The position numbers were made by a program, and so were the translations under genes. DNA of 7,816 nucleotides. It comes from Turicibacter sp. UBA7094 (GTDB lineage: Bacteria > Bacillota_I > Bacilli_A > MOL361 > Turicibacteraceae). Location: assembly GCA_002493395.1 (NCBI GenBank), contig DKYS01000105.1, positions 1-7,816 on the forward strand, given 5' to 3'. Positions 1 through 5,905 of this stretch are shown here, piece after piece; position 1 is the stretch's first letter, and each line of letters starts with the position of its first letter. Under the pieces are notes generated by a model, which searched no databases, was not told where the DNA came from, and saw only the letters and a list, made by a program, of their open reading frames with translations.

Positions 1-9
1 CTAGGCCGA

Positions 10-57
10 AATAATAATAAAAGCAAAGTATTTTAATACTTTGCTTTTATTATTATT
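10..57. terminator. Long palindromic intrinsic terminator of the upstream gene
   Basis: Bases 10-32 and 35-57 are perfect reverse complements (23 bp) separated by only two T's; in RNA the top pairs open to give a 4-base loop. The outer ends are A/T only, with an A-rich left flank and a T-rich right flank, so the hairpin could end transcription in either direction. The core pairs are GCAAAGTAT with ATACTTTGC. It most likely ends the gene left of the window, which is not visible here. In Bacillus the gene ahead of pyrG is rpoE (RNA polymerase delta subunit), but nothing in this window shows that it is so here. Confidence 0.8.
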
Positions 58-69
58 TGTTTATTTATG

Positions 70-98
70 TTGTATTCTTAAAGTATATCTGATAATAT
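70..98 (+). promoter_or_regulatory. Probable sigma-A promoter of pyrG
   Basis: TTGTAT (70-75) as -35 and TAATAT (93-98) as -10 are separated by 17 bases. This predicts a start near G105, giving a transcript beginning about GAGCCC. The location just after the upstream terminator and just before the leader hairpin fits a dedicated pyrG promoter. An overlapping alternative -10, GATAAT at 91-96, has poorer (15-base) spacing. Confidence 0.55.
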
Positions 99-103
99 AT
101 TCA

Positions 104-148
104 AGAGCCCTAAAATTTGCTCTCCATTATGGAGGGCTTATTTTTTTA
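104..148 (+). promoter_or_regulatory. pyrG leader attenuator (intrinsic terminator plus possible antiterminator)
   Basis: An 8-bp hairpin, GCTCTCCA (119-126) with TGGAGGGC (130-137), one G-U pair and loop TTA, is followed by a T-rich run (138-147). That is an intrinsic terminator between the promoter and pyrG, so it must be regulated or leaky. The predicted 5' end of the RNA can compete: AGAGC (104-108) is complementary to GCTCT (119-123), which would disrupt the terminator's left arm. AGCCCT (106-111) also matches AGGGCT (133-138). The layout resembles the CTP-controlled pyrG attenuator of Bacillus subtilis, where extra G residues added at a GGGC start pair with the pyrimidine-rich left arm. 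No GGG run is visible at the predicted start here, so the trigger is uncertain. Confidence 0.6.
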
Positions 149-182
149 TCTACAACAAAAACTATTAGCGGAGGAATAATAA

Positions 183-1787
183 ATGACAAAATATATTTTT
201 GTTACAGGGGGAGTTGTTTCATCTTTAGGAAAGGGGATTACAGCATCTTCTCTTGGTCGATTACTAAAAAATCGAGGTCTTAAAGTATTTATGCAGAAAT
301 TTGACCCGTATATTAATGTGGATCCTGGAACAATGAGTCCTTATCAACACGGTGAGGTTTTTGTAACAGATGATGGGGCAGAAACTGATTTAGATTTAGG
401 ACATTATGAGCGTTTTATTGATGAGAATTTATCACAAAATTCTAATATTACGACTGGTCGAGTTTATTCCAATGTAATTGATAAAGAACGCCGCGGTGAA
501 TATTTAGGTGCTACTGTTCAAGTTATCCCACATATTACTAACGAAATTAAGTCAAAATTAGTGGCTGCAGCTGAGGATAGTGAGGCAGATGTTATTATTA
601 CCGAAATTGGAGGAACAGTTGGTGATATCGAATCTTTACCTTTTTTAGAAGCTATCCGACAAGCTCGTAAAGATTTTGGTTACCATAATACATTATATAT
701 TCATAATACTTTAGTTCCTTATTTAAAAGCAGCAGGTGAGATTAAAACAAAACCTACTCAGCATAGTGTAAAGGAATTATTATCTTTAGGAATTCAACCA
801 GATGTTATTGTTTTACGTACAGAGGTAGATATTGAGAATCATGTAAAGGAAAAAATTTCATCGTTTTGTAATGTTCCTACAGAGGCGGTGGTTCAAGCTA
901 TCGATGCGGAGATTTTATATGAGGTTCCAATGCATTTAAAGGCACAAGGATTAGATGATTATGTGTGTAAACATTTTGGAATTGATGCTCCAGAAGCAGA
1001 TATGACAGAATGGGAAACATTGATTAATACTGTTCGTAATTTAGATGGTAAGGTATCTATTGCATTAGTCGGTAAGTATGTTTCCCTACCGGATGCCTAT
1101 TTATCTGTTGTTGAGGCCTTAAAACATGCTGGATATCATTTTGGTAAGAAGGTTAGTATTAAATGGGTTGATTCAGAGCGTGTGACAGAGGAGACGGTTG
1201 ATGAAATTTTCTCAGATGTTGATGGAATTTTAGTTCCAGGTGGATTTGGGAACCGTGGTGTAGAAGGTAAGATTTTATCTTGTCAATATGCACGTGTGAA
1301 TAATATACCTTATTTTGGTATTTGTATGGGGATGCAGATTGCGGCTATTGAGTATGCACGAAATGTAGCAAAATTAGAGGGAGCAAACTCAACTGAATTT
1401 GATGAAAATACTCCTCATGCTATTTTTGATTATTTACCAGATCAATATGAAGGAATTAAAATGGGTGGAACTTTACGTTTAGGGTTATATGATTGTTATG
1501 TTAAGGAAGGAACTAAAGCTTATGAGGCATATCAATCAGTTAATGTTAAGGAGCGCCACCGTCATCGTTATGAATTTAATAATCAATATAAGACGATTTT
1601 AGAGAATGCAGGATTAGAGTTTTCAGGAATTAACCCTCAAACTGGTCTGGTAGAGATTATTGAAATTCCAGAACATAGATGGTTTGTAGCAGGACAATTT
1701 CATCCAGAATTTTTATCACGCCCTCAAAAACCTCAGCCATTGTTCCGTGAATTTATTAGAGCCGCTATTGACAAAGGTTTAGAATAG
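183..1787 (+). CDS. pyrG: CTP synthase (glutamine-hydrolysing)
   Basis: This cytosolic enzyme makes CTP from UTP, ATP and glutamine, the last step of de novo pyrimidine nucleotide synthesis. The 534 residues match the family's usual length. The N-terminal amidoligase domain (about 1-266) has the P-loop GGVVSSLGKG (9-18), the magnesium/substrate segment around Asp72, and EIGGTVGDIE (141-150). The C-terminal class I glutaminase domain (about 290-534) has the oxyanion segment PGGFG (352-356), nucleophile Cys381 in GICMGMQ, and the His507/Glu509 pair in FHPEF. GGAGG at 170-174 lies 8 bases before the ATG, which fixes the start. The gene is alone between a leader attenuator and a strong terminator, so it is probably monocistronic. 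All catalytic residues are present and it should be functional. Confidence 0.98.
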   Translation: MTKYIFVTGGVVSSLGKGITASSLGRLLKNRGLKVFMQKFDPYINVDPGTMSPYQHGEVFVTDDGAETDLDLGHYERFIDENLSQNSNITTGRVYSNVIDKERRGEYLGATVQVIPHITNEIKSKLVAAAEDSEADVIITEIGGTVGDIESLPFLEAIRQARKDFGYHNTLYIHNTLVPYLKAAGEIKTKPTQHSVKELLSLGIQPDVIVLRTEVDIENHVKEKISSFCNVPTEAVVQAIDAEILYEVPMHLKAQGLDDYVCKHFGIDAPEADMTEWETLINTVRNLDGKVSIALVGKYVSLPDAYLSVVEALKHAGYHFGKKVSIKWVDSERVTEETVDEIFSDVDGILVPGGFGNRGVEGKILSCQYARVNNIPYFGICMGMQIAAIEYARNVAKLEGANSTEFDENTPHAIFDYLPDQYEGIKMGGTLRLGLYDCYVKEGTKAYEAYQSVNVKERHRHRYEFNNQYKTILENAGLEFSGINPQTGLVEIIEIPEHRWFVAGQFHPEFLSRPQKPQPLFREFIRAAIDKGLE

Positions 1788-1804
1788 TGATTCATTTTAA
1801 CGAT

Positions 1805-1850
1805 TTATGAGATTTTCTTGTGTGAGCAAGAGAATCTCATAATTTTTTTT
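1805..1850 (+). terminator. Strong intrinsic terminator after pyrG
   Basis: A 16-bp stem (1805-1820 with 1827-1842, one G-U pair, 6-base loop TGTGAG) is followed by eight T's (1843-1850). It begins 17 bases after the pyrG stop codon and should separate pyrG from the downstream genes. Confidence 0.92.
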
Positions 1851-1860
1851 ATTTTGGGGG

Positions 1861-1889
1861 ATTACAGATGAGGGGTTCTTTGATATAAT
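1861..1889 (+). promoter_or_regulatory. Extended -10 promoter in the pyrG-flavoprotein gap
   Basis: A perfect TATAAT (1884-1889) is preceded by TGA (1881-1883), an extended -10 element. ATTACA (1861-1866) sits 17 bases upstream as a 4-of-6 match to the -35 consensus. The predicted start is near 1896. The transcript would meet an intrinsic terminator after about 110 bases, so this promoter either makes a short RNA or feeds the flavoprotein gene by read-through. Confidence 0.6.
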
Positions 1890-1924
1890 GGTAATGTTCG
1901 ATTTTAAATTAAAAGGTGAGAATT

Positions 1925-1978
1925 ATGAAACTGACAAATTTGGAGATCAACTTAATAAGTTTATTATATATTTTTTAG
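1925..1978 (+). CDS. Possible 17-codon leader peptide
   Basis: The ATG at 1925 follows AAAAGGTGAG (1911-1920), a reasonable ribosome binding site, 29 bases after the predicted start of the upstream promoter. The frame encodes MKLTNLEINLISLLYIF and ends at TAG (1976-1978), whose last two bases are the first bases of the terminator stem at 1977-2007. A ribosome reaching the stop would cover the left arm, so translation could control the terminator. Five of 17 residues are Leu and three are Ile, but TTA and ATA codons are common in such AT-rich DNA, so amino-acid sensing cannot be claimed. No antiterminator pairing was found. It may simply be a chance ORF in a short RNA. Confidence 0.3.
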   Translation: MKLTNLEINLISLLYIF

Positions 1979-2007
1979 CACTCTATGCTTGCATAGGGTG
2001 CTTTTTT
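1977..2007 (+). terminator. Intrinsic terminator or attenuator ahead of the flavoprotein gene
   Basis: An 11-bp stem is formed by AGCACTCTATG (1977-1987) and CATAGGGTGCT (1992-2002), with one G-U pair and loop CTTG, followed by a T run (2002-2007). It lies between the extended -10 promoter at 1861-1889 and the next gene, so it either ends a free-standing short RNA or attenuates the downstream gene. Confidence 0.85.
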
Positions 2008-2018
2008 GTTGGTATATA
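1989..2018 (+). promoter_or_regulatory. Possible promoter of the flavoprotein gene, overlapping the terminator
   Basis: TTGCAT (1989-1994), inside the loop and right arm of the preceding terminator, is 18 bases before TATATA (2013-2018). This predicts a start near 2025, just upstream of the ribosome binding site at 2033-2037. The -10 is only a partial consensus match, so the call is tentative. It would let the gene be transcribed independently of the terminated short RNA. Confidence 0.35.
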
Positions 2019-2021
2019 CCA
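2010..2021. promoter_or_regulatory. 12-bp palindrome TGGTATATACCA, possible operator
   Basis: This is a perfect dyad with no loop, so it suits a dimeric DNA-binding protein better than an RNA hairpin. It contains GTATATAC, which fits the GT-N-TA-N-AC core described for operators of the HutC subfamily of GntR regulators. It covers the possible -10 at 2013-2018, where a repressor could block transcription. No regulator gene is present in the window, so the assignment is by motif only. Confidence 0.4.
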
Positions 2022-2047
2022 GATTTGTTTAAAGGAGTGTTCAGTGG

Positions 2048-3463
2048 ATGAATAATTATGATGTGGTTATTGTTGGTGCGGGGCCGGCAGGAATTTTTGC
2101 CGCTTATGAACTAGCGTTAAAAAACAAGGATTTAAGGGTGGCATTGGTTGATAAGGGGTTAGATATTTATCGACGTCGATGCCCAATTCTTGAGCATAAA
2201 ATAAAAAAGTGTCCAGTGATTAAGGAGCATGTAGGTTGTATACCGGCTTGTTCGATTACAAATGGTTTTGGCGGAGCTGGTGCTTATTCTGATGGGAAGT
2301 TTAATATTACACATGAATTTGGTGGATGGATGACAGATTATTTATCAAATGCTGAAGTAGAGGATTTGATACACTATGTTGATGAGATCAATTTAAAGCA
2401 TGGTGCAACAAGTGATATTACGGATCCGACGACAGATAAGGTACGTGAGATTGAAAAACGTGGTTATGCAGTTGGGTTGAAATTGTTGCGTGCGAAAGTT
2501 CGTCATTTAGGAACGGAGCAAAATTTAGAGATTTTAAAGAGTATTTATGAAGAAATGAAGGATCAGGTTGATTATCATTTTAAGACGGAAGTTCAGGATG
2601 TTATTGTTGAAGATAATGAGGTTCGTGGTGTTCTTCTTACAAACGGAGAGATAATGAAGGCTAAACAGGTCTTTTTAGCACCAGGGCGTGACGGATCTGT
2701 TTGGTTGAAAGATGTCATGCGTGGTCAAAAAATTCCAATGAAAAATTTACAAGTTGATATTGGTGTACGTGTAGAAACTTCTGATATTGTGATGCAAGAG
2801 ATTAATGAGCATTTATATGAAGGGAAGTTTATGTATCGTACGAGTGTTGGAACGGTTGTTCGTACATTCTGTTCAAATCCATCGGGTCATGTTGTTGTGG
2901 AGAATCATTCAGGAACGATGTTAGCCAATGGTCATGCCTACAAGGATCCGAAGTTAGGAAGTAAGAACACGAATTTTGCACTTTTAGTGTCTCACACGTT
3001 TGAGGAGCCATTTGATCAACCAAATGAGTTTGCGCATGAAGTATCGAATTTAGCTAATAAATTATCAAATGGATCAATTATTGTTCAGAAGTATGGAGAT
3101 ATTTTGAGAGGGAGACGTACGACGCCGAAACGTTTAAAGGAGGGATTTGTGGAGCCAACTCTTAAAGAGGCGGTGCCTGGTGATTTAGGGTTAGTTCTTC
3201 CTTATAATACGATGAAGTCTTTGATTGAGATGACGGAGGCTCTTGATCATGTAACACCTGGTATTGCTTCGGAGCATACATTGTTTTATGGAGTAGAGGC
3301 GAAGTTTTATTCGGCGCGTCCTGAAATTGATAATAAGTTTGAGACGAAGGTAAAAGGATTATTTGTGGGTGGTGACGGAGCCGGTGTTACTCGCGGACTT
3401 GCTCAGGCAGGAGCAAGCGGTGTTTTAGTAGCGCGTCATATCTTAGAACGTTATGAGGCGTAA
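2048..3463 (+). CDS. FAD-dependent dehydrogenase, uncharacterised (COG2509-like)
   Basis: This is a predicted cytosolic flavoprotein of 471 residues whose substrate is unknown. The N-terminal Rossmann FAD site is VIVGAGPAG (7-15), with Asp35 closing the second strand. APGRDG (211-216) and the C-terminal GLFVGGDGAG (437-446) are the usual second and third FAD-contact segments of two-dinucleotide-binding-domain flavoproteins. A cysteine-rich stretch (Cys45, 55, 64, 68) precedes NGFGGAGAYSDGK (72-84). I recognise the overall pattern as the poorly studied COG2509 FAD-dependent dehydrogenase group; the cysteines could be redox or metal ligands. AGGAG (2033-2037) is 10 bases before the ATG. The gene runs without a clear terminator towards purA, 85 bases downstream, so the two may share a transcript. 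I see no membrane segment or signal peptide. Confidence 0.88.
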   Translation: MNNYDVVIVGAGPAGIFAAYELALKNKDLRVALVDKGLDIYRRRCPILEHKIKKCPVIKEHVGCIPACSITNGFGGAGAYSDGKFNITHEFGGWMTDYLSNAEVEDLIHYVDEINLKHGATSDITDPTTDKVREIEKRGYAVGLKLLRAKVRHLGTEQNLEILKSIYEEMKDQVDYHFKTEVQDVIVEDNEVRGVLLTNGEIMKAKQVFLAPGRDGSVWLKDVMRGQKIPMKNLQVDIGVRVETSDIVMQEINEHLYEGKFMYRTSVGTVVRTFCSNPSGHVVVENHSGTMLANGHAYKDPKLGSKNTNFALLVSHTFEEPFDQPNEFAHEVSNLANKLSNGSIIVQKYGDILRGRRTTPKRLKEGFVEPTLKEAVPGDLGLVLPYNTMKSLIEMTEALDHVTPGIASEHTLFYGVEAKFYSARPEIDNKFETKVKGLFVGGDGAGVTRGLAQAGASGVLVARHILERYEA

Positions 3464-3531
3464 TATTTATAGAATTATTCGATGAAGGTATTAATTTTTA
3501 TTCCTGGAATTTTTAAATTCTAATTTACGAT

Positions 3532-3539
3532 AAAGGTGG
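3532..3539 (+). promoter_or_regulatory. Ribosome binding site that sets the purA start
   Basis: AAAGGTGG ends 9 bases before the ATG at 3549. The in-frame TTG at 3543 is only 3 bases away, too close to be used, so the ATG is the start. Confidence 0.75.
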
Positions 3540-3548
3540 TTATTGATA

Positions 3549-4829
3549 ATGGTAAAAACAGTAGTAGTTGTAGGAACACAATGGGGCGATGAAGGGAAAG
3601 GAAAGATTACGGATTATTTAGCGCAACAAGCAGATATTGTGGCACGTTATCAAGGTGGAAATAATGCGGGGCATACGATTGAATTTAAGGGTCAACAGTT
3701 TAAGTTACGTTTAATTCCATCAGGTGTTTTTAATTCCGAGAAGGTGATTTTAGGAAACGGGATGGTTATTAATCCAGAGTCATTGTTAGAAGAGATTGCT
3801 TATTTGAATGAGGCAGGGGTTAGCACGGATCATATTCGTATTTCGAATCGTGCGCATGTCATTTTCCCATACCATATTGAGTTAGATGGTCTTCAAGAGG
3901 AATTAAAAGGAGATCAAAAAGTTGGGACAACGAAGCGCGGAATTGGTCCATGTTATGCGGATAAGTATGCTCGTATCGGAATTCGTATTGGTGAATTAAT
4001 GGATAAAGAGGTTTTTGCGACTCGCTTGAAAGAGCAGTTAGAGGCTAAAAATGAGATTTTAGCTAAGTATGGGAAAACAACATTTGCTTATGATGAGGTT
4101 TATTCTAAGTATTGTGAATATGCCGATGTTATCCGTCCGTATGTGACAGATACTTCTTATGAATTAGATGAGGCGTTTAATGAAGGTAAGAAAGTTTTAT
4201 TTGAAGGGGCACAAGGGGTTATGTTAGATATTGATCATGGAACATATCCTTTTGTTACGTCATCAAATCCATCTGCGGGGGCAGTAACAACTGGATTAGG
4301 TGTCGGTCCAACGAAAATTGAAGAGGTCATTGGGGTTGTTAAGGCCTATTCAACACGTGTTGGTGAGGGAGCCTTCCCAACTGAGATTGAAGGGGAAACA
4401 GCAAATCGTATTCGTGAGATTGGGCGTGAATATGGAACAGTAACAGGACGTCCTCGTCGTATCGGATGGTTTGATAGTGTCGTTGTTTCTCATACTCGCC
4501 GTGTGAGTGGTTTAACGGGAATTTCTGTGAATTTATTAGATGTTTTATCTGGAATTGAGACGTTAAAAATTTGTACAGCTTATGAGTTAGACGGACAAGT
4601 GATTAAATATGTTCCATCGACTATTAAAGAGTTTGAACGTTGCGTACCTGTTTATGAGGAAATGCCAGGTTGGGAAGAAGATATTACGGGCGTAACGTCA
4701 TTTGAGGAATTACCAGTTGCAGCGCAAAATTATTTACGTCGTATTGAAGAGCTTGTTGGTGCTAAAGTAGCTATTTTTAGTGTGGGACCAGATCGTGAGC
4801 AAACGATTTTATTAAAAGAGTTATTTTAA
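3549..4829 (+). CDS. purA: Adenylosuccinate synthase
   Basis: This enzyme joins IMP and aspartate, using GTP, to form adenylosuccinate, the first committed step from IMP to AMP. It acts in the cytosol, usually as a homodimer. Counting from the ATG at 3549 gives 426 residues, normal for the family. QWGDEGKGK (11-19) includes catalytic Asp14, and GGNNAGHT (36-43) includes catalytic His42. GTTKRGIGP (126-134) and TGRPRRIGWFD (299-309) are the IMP and substrate loops, and SVGPDREQTI (411-420) is the C-terminal guanine-nucleotide segment. I found no convincing promoter or PurR-box-like site in the 85 bases upstream, so co-transcription with the flavoprotein gene is likely. A terminator follows at 4919-4947. 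All key residues are intact. Confidence 0.97.
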   Translation: MVKTVVVVGTQWGDEGKGKITDYLAQQADIVARYQGGNNAGHTIEFKGQQFKLRLIPSGVFNSEKVILGNGMVINPESLLEEIAYLNEAGVSTDHIRISNRAHVIFPYHIELDGLQEELKGDQKVGTTKRGIGPCYADKYARIGIRIGELMDKEVFATRLKEQLEAKNEILAKYGKTTFAYDEVYSKYCEYADVIRPYVTDTSYELDEAFNEGKKVLFEGAQGVMLDIDHGTYPFVTSSNPSAGAVTTGLGVGPTKIEEVIGVVKAYSTRVGEGAFPTEIEGETANRIREIGREYGTVTGRPRRIGWFDSVVVSHTRRVSGLTGISVNLLDVLSGIETLKICTAYELDGQVIKYVPSTIKEFERCVPVYEEMPGWEEDITGVTSFEELPVAAQNYLRRIEELVGAKVAIFSVGPDREQTILLKELF

Positions 4830-4918
4830 TCAGGGGATAATTATAGAAGAAGACTCTTTAGTTATGTATTCAGAGTGAGAAATTGTTTTTAAAATCAAGG
4901 TGGGAATTTTATATAAAT

Positions 4919-4947
4919 AAGCGACGCAATTTGCGTTGCTTTTTTTT
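4919..4947 (+). terminator. Intrinsic terminator after purA
   Basis: A 10-bp stem, AAGCGACGCA (4919-4928) with TGCGTTGCTT (4932-4941), has one G-U pair, loop ATT and a T run at 4940-4947. It lies 90 bases after the purA stop, leaving an untranslated tail (4830-4918) in which I see no gene or clear structure. Confidence 0.88.
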
Positions 4948-4963
4948 AGGTATGATGTAAAAT
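4936..4963 (+). promoter_or_regulatory. Possible promoter of the membrane/thioredoxin unit
   Basis: TTGCTT (4936-4941), in the right arm of the purA terminator, is 16 bases before TAAAAT (4958-4963). TATGAT (4951-4956) is an alternative -10 without a well-spaced -35. A promoter is expected here because the terminator cuts the unit off from purA, but the match is only moderate. Confidence 0.35.
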
Positions 4964-4973
4964 AGTGGTATCT

Positions 4974-4980
4974 AAGGAGG
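4974..4980 (+). promoter_or_regulatory. Strong ribosome binding site of the small membrane protein gene
   Basis: AAGGAGG is close to the full anti-Shine-Dalgarno complement. It is 10 bases from the ATG at 4991 and only 4 from an in-frame TTG at 4985, which favours the ATG. Confidence 0.7.
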
Positions 4981-4990
4981 GTGATTGGAG

Positions 4991-5272
4991 ATGAAGAAAT
5001 GGTATTATTTAATTTTTTTAGGATGTCTGTTTTGTTTTAATCAAGCGTTTAAATCGTATGTTGAATTATATGGGTTATTGGAGGGGATTTTTGTTGGGTT
5101 AGTGATTGCTTTTTTATGCAAGCTTGCCTTCAAGGTTGTAACAAAGACGATTATTTTTATCGCTGTGGTGTGTGGTCTATTAGTATTCTTAGTTTCATCA
5201 GGTTATTTAACGATTCCAGAGGAATTTGTTAATCTTTTTAACCTTTCACATATATTTCATAATTTTTTCTAA
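4991..5272 (+). CDS. Small membrane protein of unknown function
   Basis: I do not recognise this family. From the ATG at 4991 it is 93 residues and mostly hydrophobic, with three likely membrane segments: about 4-20, 29-47 and 53-73. A short tail (74-93) is rich in aromatic residues and Asn. A CxxxC pair (Cys12, Cys16) lies inside the first segment; Cys43 and Cys61 lie in or near the other two. The Lys-rich start (MKKW) and the Lys residues between segments 2 and 3 suggest a cytoplasmic N-terminus. It is followed 42 bases later by a thioredoxin-like gene, without a terminator between, so the two are probably co-expressed. A redox or membrane-partner role is possible from this context only. 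The frame, strong ribosome binding site and membrane pattern make it a likely real gene. Confidence 0.8.
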   Translation: MKKWYYLIFLGCLFCFNQAFKSYVELYGLLEGIFVGLVIAFLCKLAFKVVTKTIIFIAVVCGLLVFLVSSGYLTIPEEFVNLFNLSHIFHNFF

Positions 5273-5314
5273 TATTTGAGTTATAATAAGAATGGAAGTA
5301 AAGGAGTAGTTATT

Positions 5315-5899
5315 ATGAAGAAAATTTTAGTTGGATTAGTTGCAGTTGTTGTTATTGCAGTCGGGGCTAACTTCCTATTTCCGTCAGTTAATTCGTTGAC
5401 TGATTTAAAGAAGATTAATTATCAAGAGGCGTTTAATCAAAAGCAATCGGAGTATTATGTTTATTTTTATCAGGAAAGTTGTCCGCTTTGTTTACAATTC
5501 AGTCCAGAGTTAGTGACAGCGCATAATGAGAATAATACGCCAATTTATATTGTTGATATGGCTGATGATAGTAATCTAGATGCGTGGTATGATTGGGACG
5601 CTCATAACCAGGAGTATACGAAGGTCATCGGTAAGGTTGAAAATGGTGTACAGGTGTTTAATGAGGGTGAATCTACTGCGAAGTATCCATCAAATGAGGG
5701 ATGGGTTATTTCGACGAATGATAAGAATGAGATTGTTGCCTATAATGATACGCCAGTGAATAACCGTTCTCCACAATCAGGTGAAGAGATTGAAGTTTCA
5801 GGAACACCTGCATTGCTTAAAATAAAGGACGGAAAATTTGATGGGTATGCTGAGGGAGTGGCTGAGGCACGTCAATTATTAGCAACATATAAAAAATAA
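5315..5899 (+). CDS. Membrane-anchored thioredoxin-like protein (CPLC motif)
   Basis: This is a predicted extracytoplasmic thiol-disulphide protein of 194 residues. The first 23 residues are a Lys-initiated hydrophobic segment that serves as a signal anchor or signal peptide; no lipobox Cys is present. The strand EYYVYFYQ (46-53) leads into C56-P-L-C59, the redox motif, and GTP (163-165) supplies the expected cis-proline. Between them is a span about 60 residues longer than in classical thioredoxin, rich in Trp, Tyr, Asn and Asp (88-150). Related Gram-positive thioredoxin-family proteins, including bacteriocin accessory types, have this general form, but the substrate is unknown. AAGGAG (5301-5306) lies 8 bases before the ATG; the frame opens earlier at TTG 5276, but without a suitable binding site. 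TATAAT at 5282-5287 lacks a clear -35, so expression with the preceding gene is likely. Confidence 0.87.
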   Translation: MKKILVGLVAVVVIAVGANFLFPSVNSLTDLKKINYQEAFNQKQSEYYVYFYQESCPLCLQFSPELVTAHNENNTPIYIVDMADDSNLDAWYDWDAHNQEYTKVIGKVENGVQVFNEGESTAKYPSNEGWVISTNDKNEIVAYNDTPVNNRSPQSGEEIEVSGTPALLKIKDGKFDGYAEGVAEARQLLATYKK

Positions 5900-5905
5900 A
5901 TAAAG

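Noticed and set aside
41..283. 80-codon frame overlapping the pyrG start
   Set aside because: It begins in the terminator stem, crosses the pyrG promoter and leader, and runs into pyrG in another frame. It has no ribosome binding site and its product resembles translated AT-rich noncoding DNA.
1949..1961. Small hairpin AACTT-AAT-AAGTT inside the 17-codon ORF
   Set aside because: Only five A/T-rich pairs; too weak to call a terminator or antiterminator, and it does not involve the arm of the following terminator.
1896..2047. T-box or metabolite riboswitch ahead of the flavoprotein gene
   Set aside because: The leader is too short and has no T-box sequence or recognisable riboswitch core; only the terminator hairpin is visible.
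2829..3023. 64-codon frame on the minus strand
   Set aside because: It lies wholly inside the flavoprotein gene, which has clear family motifs on the + strand, and shows no sign of its own coding or expression.
3500..3520. Dyads ATTCC-T-GGAAT and GAATTT-TT-AAATTC before purA
   Set aside because: The first has a one-base centre and the second is nearly all A/T without a T run, so neither is a credible terminator. I cannot tie either to a known operator.
4883..4917. Promoter-like TTAAAA (4889-4894) and TATAAA (4912-4917), and RBS-like AAGGTGGG (4897-4904)
   Set aside because: The predicted start would fall inside the purA terminator stem, and no start codon with an open frame follows the RBS-like site. 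Such matches are expected by chance in AT-rich DNA.
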